From NCBI GenBank assembly GCA_964036045.1, contig OZ038385.1, positions 22,209,813-22,273,812 of the forward strand: 64,000 bases of DNA, given 5' to 3'. The notes beneath the pieces are model-generated. The model was given only the letters and a program-made list of their open reading frames with translations, was not told where the DNA came from and made no database searches. The translations under genes and the position numbers were made by a program. The stretch's first letter is position 1. Every line of letters starts with the position of its first letter. Below, piece by piece: positions 1-10,645 of this stretch. This DNA is from Eutreptiella sp. 'Long Island Sound 2002' (lineage: Eukaryota > Euglenozoa > Euglenophyceae > Eutreptiales > Eutreptiaceae).

Positions 1-541
1 GCCATTATCGGTTCTCACTTGCTGGGCGCTTTCATGGCTGGCATGTCGTTTTGTTGTGTTCCCCGAACCATGTCTATCTGGCAGAGGCAAACCAAGAGGG
101 CTTCGCAATGGCTTATTCGACTCTTTTTTGCCTCCACCGTGGCGTTCAGTATTCCGATTGAAGAAATGTTGAGCCTCCAGGCCTTTTGGAAGGGGTTGAT
201 ATGTGGCATCGGGCCATGCGTTGTCACCAAGGCCGTTTGCGGAGTCTTTGTTGGACCAGAACGCTGGTTGGTGGGTGCGGCAATGATGGGCCGTGGAGAG
301 TTTGCCTATCTTGTCGCCGAAAGAGGTGTGGGCATGATCAATACTGGAGCCCTCACCTCCGTCACAAACGTCACCAATGTCACCAACACCACTTCTGACC
401 GCCACATGGTGAACCCCCCAATGATGCTGAGCAAGGACTTGTACGCGGTTTGCGTCTGGGCGCTCCTGATCGCCGTTATTGTTGCCCCCTTCCTCTTCCG
501 CTTCTTCTTGAGCCGAGAAGTTGCCAAGAAAGAATCAACAG
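1..541 (+). CDS. CPA2-type cation/proton antiporter, C-terminal membrane part (exon, 5' partial)
   Basis: Frame 1 is open from the first base, so the gene begins left of the window. The 180 residues look like the end of a monovalent cation:proton antiporter-2 (Na+/H+ exchanger) domain: a small-residue helix with LLGAFMAGM, two further hydrophobic helices, the segment MMGRGEFAYLVAERG typical of the last core helices, and a final helix ending FLFRFFLS. The role would be exchange of H+ for Na+ or K+ across a membrane that cannot be named from this fragment. The exon ends at a CAG|GT donor (intron from 542). That leaves one codon base, which matches the acceptor at 1018|1019, so the protein runs on into the ACT-domain exon. 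Beyond 541 the frame loses character and stops at 669. The NVTNVTN stretch is an Asn-rich loop. Family call is firm; ion specificity is unknown. Confidence 0.72.
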
Positions 542-1018
542 GTTCAAGCCCTAATACTTGCTTGTTGAGTGCTGCACGCCTTTTGGGTCCCCCATGGTAC
601 TCCTCCTTGGCGGTCCCACAAACCGCAGGTTGCCGGGCACCGTACTTCGGGCGGGTTTGGCGCAGTTGACGCGTACGCCACCCCCCCCCCCCCCCGGTAA
701 GGGTAGGTGGCGAGAGGCCATTAGGCGCCGTCGGGGCAGTGTCAGGGGTCCACTTCCGTCAGCAGCCTGAAACTCCCCCTTTTGGAGGCAACGGTCCTCC
801 AACTGTAAATCCAGTGAACTGCTCCCACAATTAGGAGCCCAAGCGTTTGATCCAAGATTCTTTAGCAAACCCGTGGCTTGCGTCCCCACACCCATGAGTG
901 CCATTTCGGAAAGGGCGAACCACAACCGCCCCACAGATTTCATTCCCATGAGGGCCACCAATTTACAGGATGACTGTGTCAGGGTGTCTTGTGACCCTGA
1001 GCCACTCTCTTTTCTTAG
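542..1018 (+). other. Intron 1 of the antiporter-ACT gene
   Basis: This 477-bp intron has a CAG|GTTCAA donor and a strong acceptor, with the pyrimidine tract ctctcttttcttag before 1019. Phases match (phase 1 on both sides), joining ..KKEST-G-IHGFRLKVKG... It contains a C15 run at 681-695. The donor is not the usual GTAAGT type, but the same GTT start is seen at the donor after 27629 in the PKS gene. Confidence 0.65.
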
Positions 1019-2092
1019 GAATTCACGGTTTTAGACTGAAAGTGAAAGGGCAATATTATCCCGGAATGGTGCATGAGGTGATGGACGTCCTGCGATCCAT
1101 GAATCTGGAAGCCACAGATGCAACCATCGAGACGGACAACGTCGTATGCATTGTCACGCTGACGTGCAGCACGCGAAACCAGAACGAGGATCTAGATGAT
1201 GAGAAATTTGAGGATGTCCGAAAGCACGTGTTTGAGGCTCTGGATGACGACGAAGGGCAGATTGTGATCACGCCATTCAAAGACTGGAGTGCAAATGGAC
1301 AAGCCTCAAAAGCGGGTGGCGCTTTCTACCTGCCATCGTACCGCATCATCCATTCCAAGACAGGAGAAAGTGAAAGACAGAAGGTGGAAGACAGCTGCCA
1401 ACGGGAACGAGGCCATTACGTCGTTATCAAGGTGATGAGTGACCATGGCCCTGACTTTTTGCAACAAATTTGGAAAATTCTAAACGAGCAGCATTTGGAC
1501 GTGCGGAAGAGTAAAATGTACAAGAATGGAAACACGAGTTTGAAGTACTTCTACACGACTGACTCCGAGTCTCAGAATTTTGAGCCTACCCCAGAGCGAT
1601 TGCAGAAGCTTCGTGATCGGCTCGCGCTGGAGTTCAAATATCATGGAGTACGGGCTAAAGCTCTTGTGAAGACAGTCCGTATCGAGAACGCACCTTCAAT
1701 CTATGGGTTTACACCCACCGTCGAAGCTGGAGAGCATGTGGCTGAGTTCAACATTTACAATGAGCACCATCACGAGGTGTTGCAGAAGGTGCTGATGATG
1801 GTGGCTGATGACTACAAGTTTGATATTATCAACTCCACTACCGACATGCACGGCCAGACTGGGTATGACCACACCACATTATTCGCTCTCGACCCGAACT
1901 GGGAGGCGCAGATCCCGCAGGACGAGATTACAAACAGACTGATCTCTGTTTTCCGGAACTACAACCTGACGGCGCAGGTCAGTGTTCATGTCTACAACGT
2001 GAATGCTGATGAGGAAACTAATGAGGAGGAGGTCAAGCCCGTTGTGGCATCCATTGACCAGAGCAACACGATCCGATACCGAACTCTGACAA
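1019..2092 (+). CDS. Three ACT-like domains of the antiporter fusion (internal exon)
   Basis: This exon encodes 358 soluble residues with three copies of the beta-alpha-beta-beta-alpha-beta pattern of ACT/ACR regulatory domains. They start at about 1022 (FRLKVKGQYYPGMVHEVMDVL), 1411 (HYVVIKVMSDHGPDFLQQIW) and 1735 (VAEFNIYNEHHHEVLQKVLM). Each begins with a hydrophobic strand, a turn with Gly or His, and an amphipathic helix. ACT domains usually bind amino acids or other small molecules and regulate a linked activity, so the inferred job is cytosolic control of the antiporter. It is joined in phase to the membrane exon upstream and to the tail exon downstream through a GTAAGG donor at 2093. 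The frame stays open to 2430 but loses ACT character there. Domain identity rests on pattern, not on a profile search. Confidence 0.7.
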
Positions 2093-2684
2093 GTAAGGCG
2101 TCCGAGTGCCCAGAACCCAGCTGCGCGCTCTCTTTGCGGGTTGACACCAATGACAATACCAGGACAGGTATGGCGTGCCCACTGTTTTCGTTTGAAGGTG
2201 TTCATGGGGTCAAGGTCGTGAGTGAGGACCCTGCTCCAGGCTTGTGCCAGGGGTCCGTCAAAATATTCCTCAGGGGAAAACCGATTTTTGGGCCCTTTTT
2301 TGGGACACAACCCCCCACCTCGCCCCGTTCTTCAACAAGCAGTCAACGAGATGTGAACCAAAAAGCGGTTGATCGTGAAATGACAGAACAATTGGCCGCC
2401 AATTTCCGATGGCGATGGGTGATCGGCTGACGGCGATTTTCGCGGGTTCACCAGCTAGCATTTGCGGTCGACCGACATTCAGGGCTTACGACAGCCTAGT
2501 AGCTTGAGAGATTTCATCAAGGACTGCCTGTTCTCGCACGATCTCATAACAGGGGGTTTGAAGGGATTGTTCAGGCCTGGATCTGAACCTGTGTATGTCT
2601 GTGCTGCTTGTGGTCTTGTCTGGACATGCGGATGCGTCTCGAGCCCCGACACAATCTGGCCCCACTGCCTGCCGCTCACGACAG
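2093..2684 (+). other. Intron 2 of the antiporter-ACT gene
   Basis: The intron is 592 bp, with donor ACAA|GTAAGG and acceptor CGACAG| before 2685, phase 1 on both sides. The open frames that run through it on both strands show no family resemblance. Confidence 0.6.
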
Positions 2685-3076
2685 GTAAACTGGTTAAAAC
2701 GATGTACCACGAGCTGAGTGCGCTGCGCAGGCATCTGGGGCTCCCTGCGAGCGAGGAGCTGCATGAGTTAGCCGACTCAGCTTTGGATCCGCTTCCTTCT
2801 CCTACCCCGATGTTTCCCATTTCGCTGAAGGACAGTTTGCCCCCGCAAACGCCTTTAGTCCCTGGTACCCCCATGATGCAAAGTTTTTGTACGGAGCCCA
2901 AGGCTGCATTGCGTGCCGGCGTCTCTCCAGACTCGGGTGCGGCCGTCGACCCATTGGCCGTCAACATCGAGATGCGGCCGTATCATGCATCCAATCTTTC
3001 GTCACGGGGATCAGACAGGTCAAGGGAAAGATCAGAAAAATTGCCTGATGATGAAGAACATGTACCGCCGGCGTGA
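2685..3076 (+). CDS. C-terminal tail of the antiporter-ACT protein (last exon)
   Basis: The last 130 residues begin with KLVKTMYHELSALRRHLGL, a short amphipathic helix. A Pro/Ser/Thr-rich, probably disordered segment follows (LPSPTPMFP, QTPLVPGTP), then an Arg/Ser patch and an acidic end (PDDEEHVPPA) before the TGA at 3074-3076. With the exon joins used here the visible coding length is 2007 nt, divisible by three, giving 668 residues. The tail resembles no family I know and may carry phosphorylation or docking sites (inference). Confidence 0.6.
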
Positions 3077-4461
3077 TGGGTGAATCGCTAGTTGCAGTGT
3101 GTCTCGCATGAGCGTTCTATCGTGTCTTTCCAATCTGCGGCAGTTTATGATGGCCCTCGGCCCTGCACTCTGTTATTCTTATGACGACGCAGCATACCCC
3201 ACCCGATGTAAAAAAGAGAAGCGAGACGATTTTGTGAGTGTGGCCAACGCACCTGGAATCGCAGGGGGGGGCGGTTGAGCTCCCACGACTGAATGAACTG
3301 CGGGGGCACCGGGAAACAGAAACTGCATCTCATGTGCAAGCTCAGGCCAAAATCGCGAACATTTGGGCAATTACACAGCGTGATGTGTGAGCTCCAGTGC
3401 GGTCAGCGGTGGATGGCTCTGATTCGGGTTTCGTGTTATTGTCTCTTCTGCGTGTGCGACACATTTTCATCGTGTGTTTTCTCTCGCAGCCAAATATTCC
3501 GCCCTCGATGCAGCCTGCATCCCTGGCATTCCACAGAGTCGATGTTGCATGCGAAGTGCAAACTGACCCCACCACAAAAATACGGCTCCAAGCTGTGTGT
3601 TGCATCTGTCGTTGATATCAGGCTCCAGTGGAGTCAATCAACGTGACCTGCATGACATACAATTTCAGGAACACGCAAACACACACTGCGAGGACGCGTT
3701 CGGGCGCCTCACTGGTCCGCGGGACGGAACCGACCGCGGCACACCCCCTACGCATGGCGGGGATGCAGCATGGGCGGGAGGATTCGAAATACACCTGATC
3801 GCACGAGGGACGGATGGTGTGGTATAAGGGGCCCAGCATTACCTCCTGGCCCAGGCTGGGGGCGGCTCCTGTCCTATGCGTCGTCCTCCCGATTGATACC
3901 CTGCCCCCCACCCCCCCGGCACACACCCGAACCCACCACGAATGGTCGTGGGTTTGAGCCCAGGTCCAGCGTTCCTGAAGGCGATCGGTAACCAGCACAC
4001 CAACGTCAAGGGTACACGGGCAAGCGCGGAATAGAGGTCATTGGGACCGCCCTGCAGGTCACTGCAAATCCGGGCAGGGTGACACAGACACGCACACACA
4101 GGGTGGTTGCTGCCGTGGTCAGGTCTTCAAGCAAGAGGTGCAGAAGGATGACACTGCCCAGCCTCAGATCGCCCTGCCTGACGGTGCACAACACGCATGC
4201 AGCATGGGCCCCCTTGCGGGTGCACACGACGACATACACAGAGCAGACGGTTATTACTGTGTGCTTGCAGAGTCACACGCATGTGGTTTGCAGCCCATCA
4301 TACGAAGCAGAGTCAGGGCTCGCAGTTTGGGATGGAATGGAATTGATTACCTTGACACACGCACATGCACACACAGGAGTCTTTCAATCCCGCACGGTGG
4401 GGCATCCTGGTGGGACATACACACAGTGCTGCAGTGCAAAGCTGCAGAAAGGTGATGCGTG
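3077..4461. other. Non-coding, downstream of the antiporter-ACT gene
   Basis: No supported gene. Short open frames lie on both strands but none has family resemblance, codon bias or splice support. The segment has scattered CA-rich stretches (about 4080-4400) and a short C-rich patch near 3904-3920. Confidence 0.5.
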
Positions 4462-4649
4462 ATTCCTACCAACAATGTGGTGGGCCACGCACGTGGCGCC
4501 CCGCATAAAGTCGAAGATGGCAGATGCGGATGCCAAAGCTTTGAAGACCATGCGTTTCAGGTTGCGGCATGGGGTGGGGTACCCATTCTTCTTCATGCCT
4601 GCACTGACACTGGCTGCCTCCCTGGGCATAAGATGTGTACCAGCGCAGG
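4462..4649 (-). repeat. 188-bp exon-like cassette, copy 1
   Basis: This matches 5866-6053 over 188 bp with no indels and about 88-90% identity by eye. On the minus strand a core at 4621..4470 (152 bp) lies between an acceptor-like TATGCCCAG and a donor-like GTTG|GTAGGA. It reads as a soluble peptide (EAASVSAGMKKNG.., NLKRMVFKAL.., FDFMRGATCVAHHIVG). The minus-strand reading changes at fewer residues between copies than the plus-strand reading, which hints at coding history. No family is recognised. It could be an exon of an undetected gene, a duplicated pseudo-exon or part of a mobile element. Confidence 0.5.
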
Positions 4650-4677
4650 TTACGATGTTGTTTCAAACGTTCTTGGT

Positions 4678-4711
4678 ACACACACACGCACGCGCGCGCG
4701 CACACACACAG
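4678..4711. repeat. CA/CG dinucleotide microsatellite
   Basis: An alternating purine-pyrimidine tract, ACAC.. then GCGCGCGC then CACACA, about 34 bp. Such a tract can adopt Z-DNA. Confidence 0.85.
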
Positions 4712-5865
4712 ACGCACGCAACGAGAGTCGTATGCAGGAGATGCTCCACGGACAGCCAAATGCACAACAGTGGAGTGGGAGGGTGTTTACACAACACCAG
4801 CAACATGCGGTAGCGTTTGGCTAACATACACTTCACCATATCCTTCCCTGCAAGGCGCCCTCCCCCCCCGAACTCTGGGGCGGAATGTCACTCTTCCCCG
4901 TCCGAAAAGTAGCACGGAAGTGCCAGTCAAAAAAATCACTGAAAGGGTCGTCCCTGAGGTCCTTACCGTATTGTGGTGACAATAGTGAGGCATCCAAGGG
5001 ATGTTCTCTTAAGGTCGCCAACCATATTTGTCAATATTAGGTTGGGGGTTGCAAAGTTCTTTGTGGCTCGCTGACCGCTCTTTTGGGAGCCCTAACCTCC
5101 TTGTGGGCTTGGTACACCAACATTGTCAACACACCTCGCCGAACTCAGAGCTGACCAAATGTTGTTTGACAGTCCTGGCGGGTATACACTTTTCGAAGCA
5201 GCCAGTGGCGGGGCAGTCAGCTTTTTCTCCTTGCACCCAGGACCGCCCTGAAGGGCTGCCAACGGGTCAGCAGTAGGCGGTTGACGATTCATTGATGGCG
5301 TTCTGTTGTTGATTCATGGTGTTCGGTGGTTTGCCAATGGCAAGTGAATGGTCCACCATGGCAGGTGTTTGTCTGGCAGTGTTGTCCGAGTAAGCACAGC
5401 AGTCAGCGGTGTTTGTGTTGGTGGCTGTAACTGACCTGCCATGTTTGCTTTTGGTTTTGAGGGGCCGGAGTGGCCAGTGGCATACTTTGTCATCGAGTTG
5501 CAACAATACACACACATGATTTTGCTGGACTGGGGATCATGTAACTGCTCCCTGATTCCAGGTGTTTCATGAAGAAGGGAGTGTTTTGCGTGCCTGTGCA
5601 TATTTTTTTTCGAAGACTCATGGGATACAGGGGTTTCTGCAATGCTAGGTAGCTCATTTGTGAGTGTTGTTCTGTATCAGAGTGAGAATCACAATCAGAA
5701 TCAGAATCAACAAGGGGCTTTCTTGTGGGGCTTTGCAAGGCGTTCTGAAAAGTGATCATGTGTTGGATGATTCCACCAGCCGCAGGTTGACGGACCGAAG
5801 ATGGAAACACCCCAAGCGTTCGTTGTGACAGGTTTGCCGGCTCAGTGGCATTTTTTGGTTGCCAT
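4712..5865. other. Non-coding
   Basis: No gene I can support. A short imperfect run of the hexamer AATCAG occurs at about 5687-5706. Otherwise the sequence is unremarkable. Confidence 0.45.
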
Positions 5866-6053
5866 ATTCCCACCAACAATGTGGTGGGCGACGCATGTGG
5901 CACCCCTCATGAAATCGAAGATGGCAGATGCGAATCCCAAAGCTTTGGAGACCATGCGTTTCAGGTTGCGGCATGGGGTGGAGCACCCATTCTTCTTCAT
6001 GCCTGCACTGACGCTGGCTGCCTCCCTGAGCACAAGACATGTACCAGCACAGG
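5866..6053 (-). repeat. 188-bp exon-like cassette, copy 2
   Basis: This is the second copy of the cassette at 4462-4649, 1404 bp away in the same orientation. The minus-strand core at 6025..5874 has acceptor-like CTCAG and donor-like GTTG|GTGGGA at the same places as copy 1. The peptide reads MKKNGCSTPCRNLKRMV.. and ..DFMRGATCVAHHIVG. Flanking DNA outside the 188 bp does not match. Confidence 0.5.
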
Positions 6054-9000
6054 CTTTGGTTAAGGTGAGGGATACTACAGGACGGGAATCAGAGTCGCCG
6101 TCTGGTGGCCACCAAGTCTACATTATCATGCTGACCCATGCTGACCAACATTCAGCGATACGTGTACTGGGCAGACATTGTGCGCAGTTGTTCCATCATC
6201 AGCCTATATTGCACTGATTACTGAATGCACCTGCTTGTTTGGGAGTTATTTATTTTTCTTACGAGCTACGGTCTCTCAAGGGATAAGTTTGAAGGCAATT
6301 TTTGCTCCTCTCTTCCAGCTCAGCATGCATTCTGCTGCACACCCTATGGCCAACGCCTGCACGAGCGCCAGCTTGATATGGCTGTGCATTGATTTAATCG
6401 TCCCATGGGGTGATTTCTGCCATGACCGGGCACAGGAACGGCGCCTTCTCCAATAGTCGAAGCGTTGCTTTTGGTCTCTTCATCATTCAGGTTTTTCAGG
6501 ATAGCCTGGTTATCCGGATTTCCACCATTTGTCAATATTATGTGCTTATTCTGCTGGTGGCATTGTGCTGCGGTTCCACTCGCCACACGCATGCCGAGAT
6601 GGCCAAATCAGCATTGTTAAGCTTGTTTTTGGTGTTTGTAATCTTGTTGAATGGCAGACAGGATGTGCACAGACCAATTTCAAGACCCACTTTGAAACCT
6701 CTCTGTCCATGTCACAAAGGATCGGGGAACGTTAGTTCGCCGGGCATGCGCCAGATATTTTTTTCTATTTTCCACCCTGTTCTTGGAGCACATTGCATAA
6801 CATGAAAATTGCGAATTCCACATCAACACCAGTGGCGTGTCATGTTGATGATAAACAGTGCTATCCCCACAAACACCAGCAGGCACCAAATGCTGCCCAT
6901 GATTTTGAGCCTGCGAGAGTACTGTGAAACCAACTGGCTGTGCAAGCCCTTTTAGCAGCCGGCAAGAGCTGGACTGGCCGAGCGGAAGCAACAGGCCAAA
7001 GATCAGCAAGAATCCAGGGAATCCAGCCCAACTATCAAAGAGCGCCTACCGAGGATGGCCTTTGCGGCCTCCCTACTCCTGGCCATGCACCAGCCACAGC
7101 CATCTCAGGCCGAGGTGGGGAAAAGCGAATTCCGGGTTTGTTTGCGTCCGACTTCCTTCCGCTCCCAGTTGCATAAGATACTGTATGGTCCCTGCCGCAA
7201 TGGGTGCCCTAGCCGCGTCTGTACTTGCTTGTTTAGGGGACTCTGGAGTGGGGCCGCCGGGGCCATATTATTGTGCCCTTCGTTCGGCAGTTGTCTGCAC
7301 TTGGCTGGCCGTGCAGTGCGGGCGCCGACACTATGTGTTCTAGCACGTTTGGTGCACGTCCCAGGGCGTGGTGTGTGGCCTGTGTGTCTCGCTTTGGGTC
7401 TACGTGGATTTCTTGATCCATGTTCTGGTTTGGCACGCTGCAGTGGCGCGTGGCAGTTCCCACTGCATTTCCTGGTTGTAGATACAGCTGGTCCTCACTA
7501 CGTGTAATGCCCGCTACCATCTTGTGGGACAATCGTAGCAGTGGACAGCTCTTATACTTGATTCCGAGAGATTTCTCGAGTGCCTTCTAAAGAGCAAGCT
7601 CCGGCAGCTCATCATGGCTTGACTCCCTCTGCAAAAAAAAGATCCATGTTCAGGTCTAGCGCGCTACATCGGTGGCCGAGGTGTTTGATGTCTTGCGGGA
7701 GTTGTGCGGGGGCGACGTGCGACCAGCATTGGCCTGTTTCCCTCTACTTAGGAAAGACACCAGCCTGGGTCTGTAGGTTCAGTACGCATATGGGATCACT
7801 GGTCATGCTGAGTCCAGCAGCCATGGGTGCAACCCTGCATGCCCAAAGGGCCCCCGATGGAGCGAATTTGCAACCACACACAGCAATGGAGTGACCGGCT
7901 TGATACGTGGACTTGACGACGTCCTTTCAAAAATGTAGTGTCCTCTGCGCCTTGCAACTCCTGCCCAAGTCCGGCGGTCGGGGGAGGTGCATGACAGGTG
8001 GTCCCCACAATTGATGCCCTGCGGAGGGGGCATTGGTGGTGGTTGCACCCTGGATGATGAAGCTGCGCTCATTGCCGAGGGCAGTGCAGTTCCATGTCCG
8101 CGACCCGTCGCCATGGTGCCCGGCGATGTCTGCATCTGTCTTATTAATCTAGCGATTCCTGGGGGCACCACCTTGTCACTTACAACCTCTGACCGTGGCG
8201 GTTTTGCCTGCGGTGTGGCAGCTGGTACATCTTGTGGGGTACGTGCGCCGCCGTCTCAGGGGTCAGTGACCTGTGTCCGGGGACACAGGCGCTCTCTCCT
8301 ACCTGACAAGGAAACAAACAAAAGTCAGTTAAACACGGCCACTGATAGCACCTCTTTGCAAATTTTATTTTTCTTTTTTTGCGAACCATCCTTTCTTAGT
8401 TAAACAGGTGCTGTCTGATAGCTGGGTGCCTGAGCAGGCAGGTTTCACCTTCTTGCCCTACTGGGGGGGAGGAGAGGACGCCGGGGCTGGTTGCTTTGGG
8501 AAGGGGTCGAGAGAGGGGGGAGGGGTTTAAGGGGTATGTGCACCTGTGACTGACTGATCGGGTCCCCTGATGGGGGGACCCGTAGCAACACACATGAAAT
8601 GTTGTCCTGCACACCTGAATAGCTGTCCTGCATCCACCAGAACCATGAAAAACCCAATACCGTGGTAAAGAAAAGTGGTGCGAGAATTCGACCGCGGAAC
8701 CAGGGGGTGGTTCTTGCGCAAGGCGGTTCTTGGGCAGGGGGGGGGGGGGGGCAAGTGAGCCCTTCCCCCCTCCTTGGGCAGTGCCATGCCCGCAACCCAT
8801 GCAACCACACCTAAGGTGCACAGGCCCACTGATACCGGAGGCGGGGCACCATGCTGGACACCACCTGAGGTAGTCATGTCAACACCGGAAGCTTTCGCAT
8901 CGCACTCTTCGTGAGCGCGGGGCTGCTTCATGTTTGGGATGAGCCCTCCTGCTCATAAGAACATTATGCTTGCTACTGCAACCCACTGCTGTTTGTTTTG

Positions 9001-10544
9001 ATGTGATTTTCAGCCACGACTGATGCCGCTACTCCTGGCTTGGCTGGTACCACACGTCGCGCGCAAGCACCGCCTTGTCCAAGCACTGGAACCCGGTCTG
9101 ACCATCGTTTTTCTGACTTTCCTGGTGCCTGCGCAAAGGGGGGGGGGTACTGAAGCAGTTGCACCCCCCCCCCCCGCCCTTTTGTAATTGCAATCCCCTC
9201 CCCTCATGGGGGGGAGGGTCACTTGGCCCAAAAAGCATAGGAAACACTAGGCAGCGAAGGCGCCGAAGAAATTTTTCTTTAGGTTACACTGGAATTAGGG
9301 TTGGGGGGGACCGTCACTTGCTGCCCCCCCCCCCCCTCCCCATGGGGGAGACTGGCCTGACATTAGGGGGGGGATTACAAGGGGGGCGGGGGGTAGTGGA
9401 AGATCATAGAAGGGCTTCTTCTTTTTATCCATAAGATTCGAGCAAGGGGTAGTCACTTTTCTGCTTTGAAGAATTAAGTTGTGGATAGATCAGGAAGTAC
9501 TGAAATCTTTCTATTCTGGCTAACCAAAAATCAGTGCCAAAAGAAACCTGTCAATATGAGCACATGATTGCCACCGAGCCACAGAGATAAAAAGCCTCAG
9601 GGAAAGTGGCAGGTCAGGTTGTCTTGAACTATTTCTCGCTTGCTGTGCAAAGATAAGTGAAATCGACGTCTGACGGGTCTTGTTTCTTGACCCACCTCAC
9701 CCCACCTGCCCTCCCTGTGACCTCACTGTGTGTGCCAGAGCTTGTGGAATTCGACAGCCAGCTGATGTTGAGCAAGCCCATCACGGGTCTGGAGCACAAG
9801 TCATTTCACCCTGAATTTATGTGGCATTGTGCAATTTCAGGGGGTTCACAATTAGGTGCAATATGTAGGCTGGCATCATCAACCACTGCCCACCAGGAAT
9901 GCCCTGCATACAGCATGTTAGCTCAGGTGCACAGTGGAAAGAAGGAATGTGCAAATGACATATGGTTCTGTCAGATGATACCGTCATTGAGAGATCCAGG
10001 ATCCAGGCCTGCCGCAAGTGCGCTGAAACTCTTCACAGACCTGGCAGTTGGACCACATCAATTTGTATTGTGCTGTTCCTCAGGGCAGGGAGGGGCAACA
10101 AGGCCCAATCTCACATCATGTTTCGGAAGCTGTATTGTTGGTAATTGTTTAAGGTGGTCTGTGGCAGTGGAAGCAAGTTGGTGCCTGGCTACCCCTCATT
10201 TGAACAGTCCCCCCCCCCCGTTGCACAGCTGCCCTCCCCCCTTTTGAGGAAGGGGGGGAGCGTTAGCGCGCCGGGCGCAAGCCGGGCATCTTTTTTGACC
10301 CGTGCCCCACCGGTGACCCTTTAGGGGGTGCACAAGCGCAGTGCCCGCGCGCAGTGCAACTATTTGGACGTCTAGCCGTCCTAGAACCCCATACTTTGTG
10401 ATACTATGGGCATTATTGTTGTTTGACAACGGGTATTTTGATGCTTCCTTCACATTCGGGATATGGTATATTTGGATTCTCACCCAGTTTCAGCAATTTT
10501 CTTCCATTTTTTGCTCGTTTCCACCACATCCACTCCTTACTAGG
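6054..10544. other. Non-coding, rich in G/C homopolymers
   Basis: No supported gene on either strand. Homopolymers visible here are G15 at 8737-8751, G10 at 9138-9147, C12 at 9164-9175 and C13 at 9324-9336. A motif CGCCGGGCAYGCGCC followed by a T-rich stretch occurs near 6729-6775, with a related copy near 10265 and another just right of this segment near 10929. These look like fragments of one dispersed repeat. Confidence 0.5.
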
Positions 10545-10645
10545 TTGATTTCTCCCCACCATGGGGACCCCAAGAAAGCAGGGGTAATGTAACCATATTG
10601 ATTTCTCCCCACCATGGGGACCCCGAGAAGGCAGGGGTGATGTAG
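10545..10645. repeat. Tandem pair of a 48-bp unit, 53-bp spacing
   Basis: Copies lie at 10545-10592 and 10598-10645 with a few G/A differences. Each contains the inverted repeat TCCCC-accat-GGGGA, so each unit could form a small hairpin. Function unknown. Confidence 0.8.

Noticed and set aside
3930-3975. A tRNA-like T-arm (TGGG-TTTGAG-CCCA)
   Set aside because: The loop lacks the usual TTC start, and no acceptor stem or anticodon arm of the right spacing is visible.
6410-6805. A plus-strand frame of 131 codons with hydrophobic stretches
   Set aside because: Hydrophobicity comes from T-rich DNA. No family motif, no codon bias and no neighbouring exon were found.
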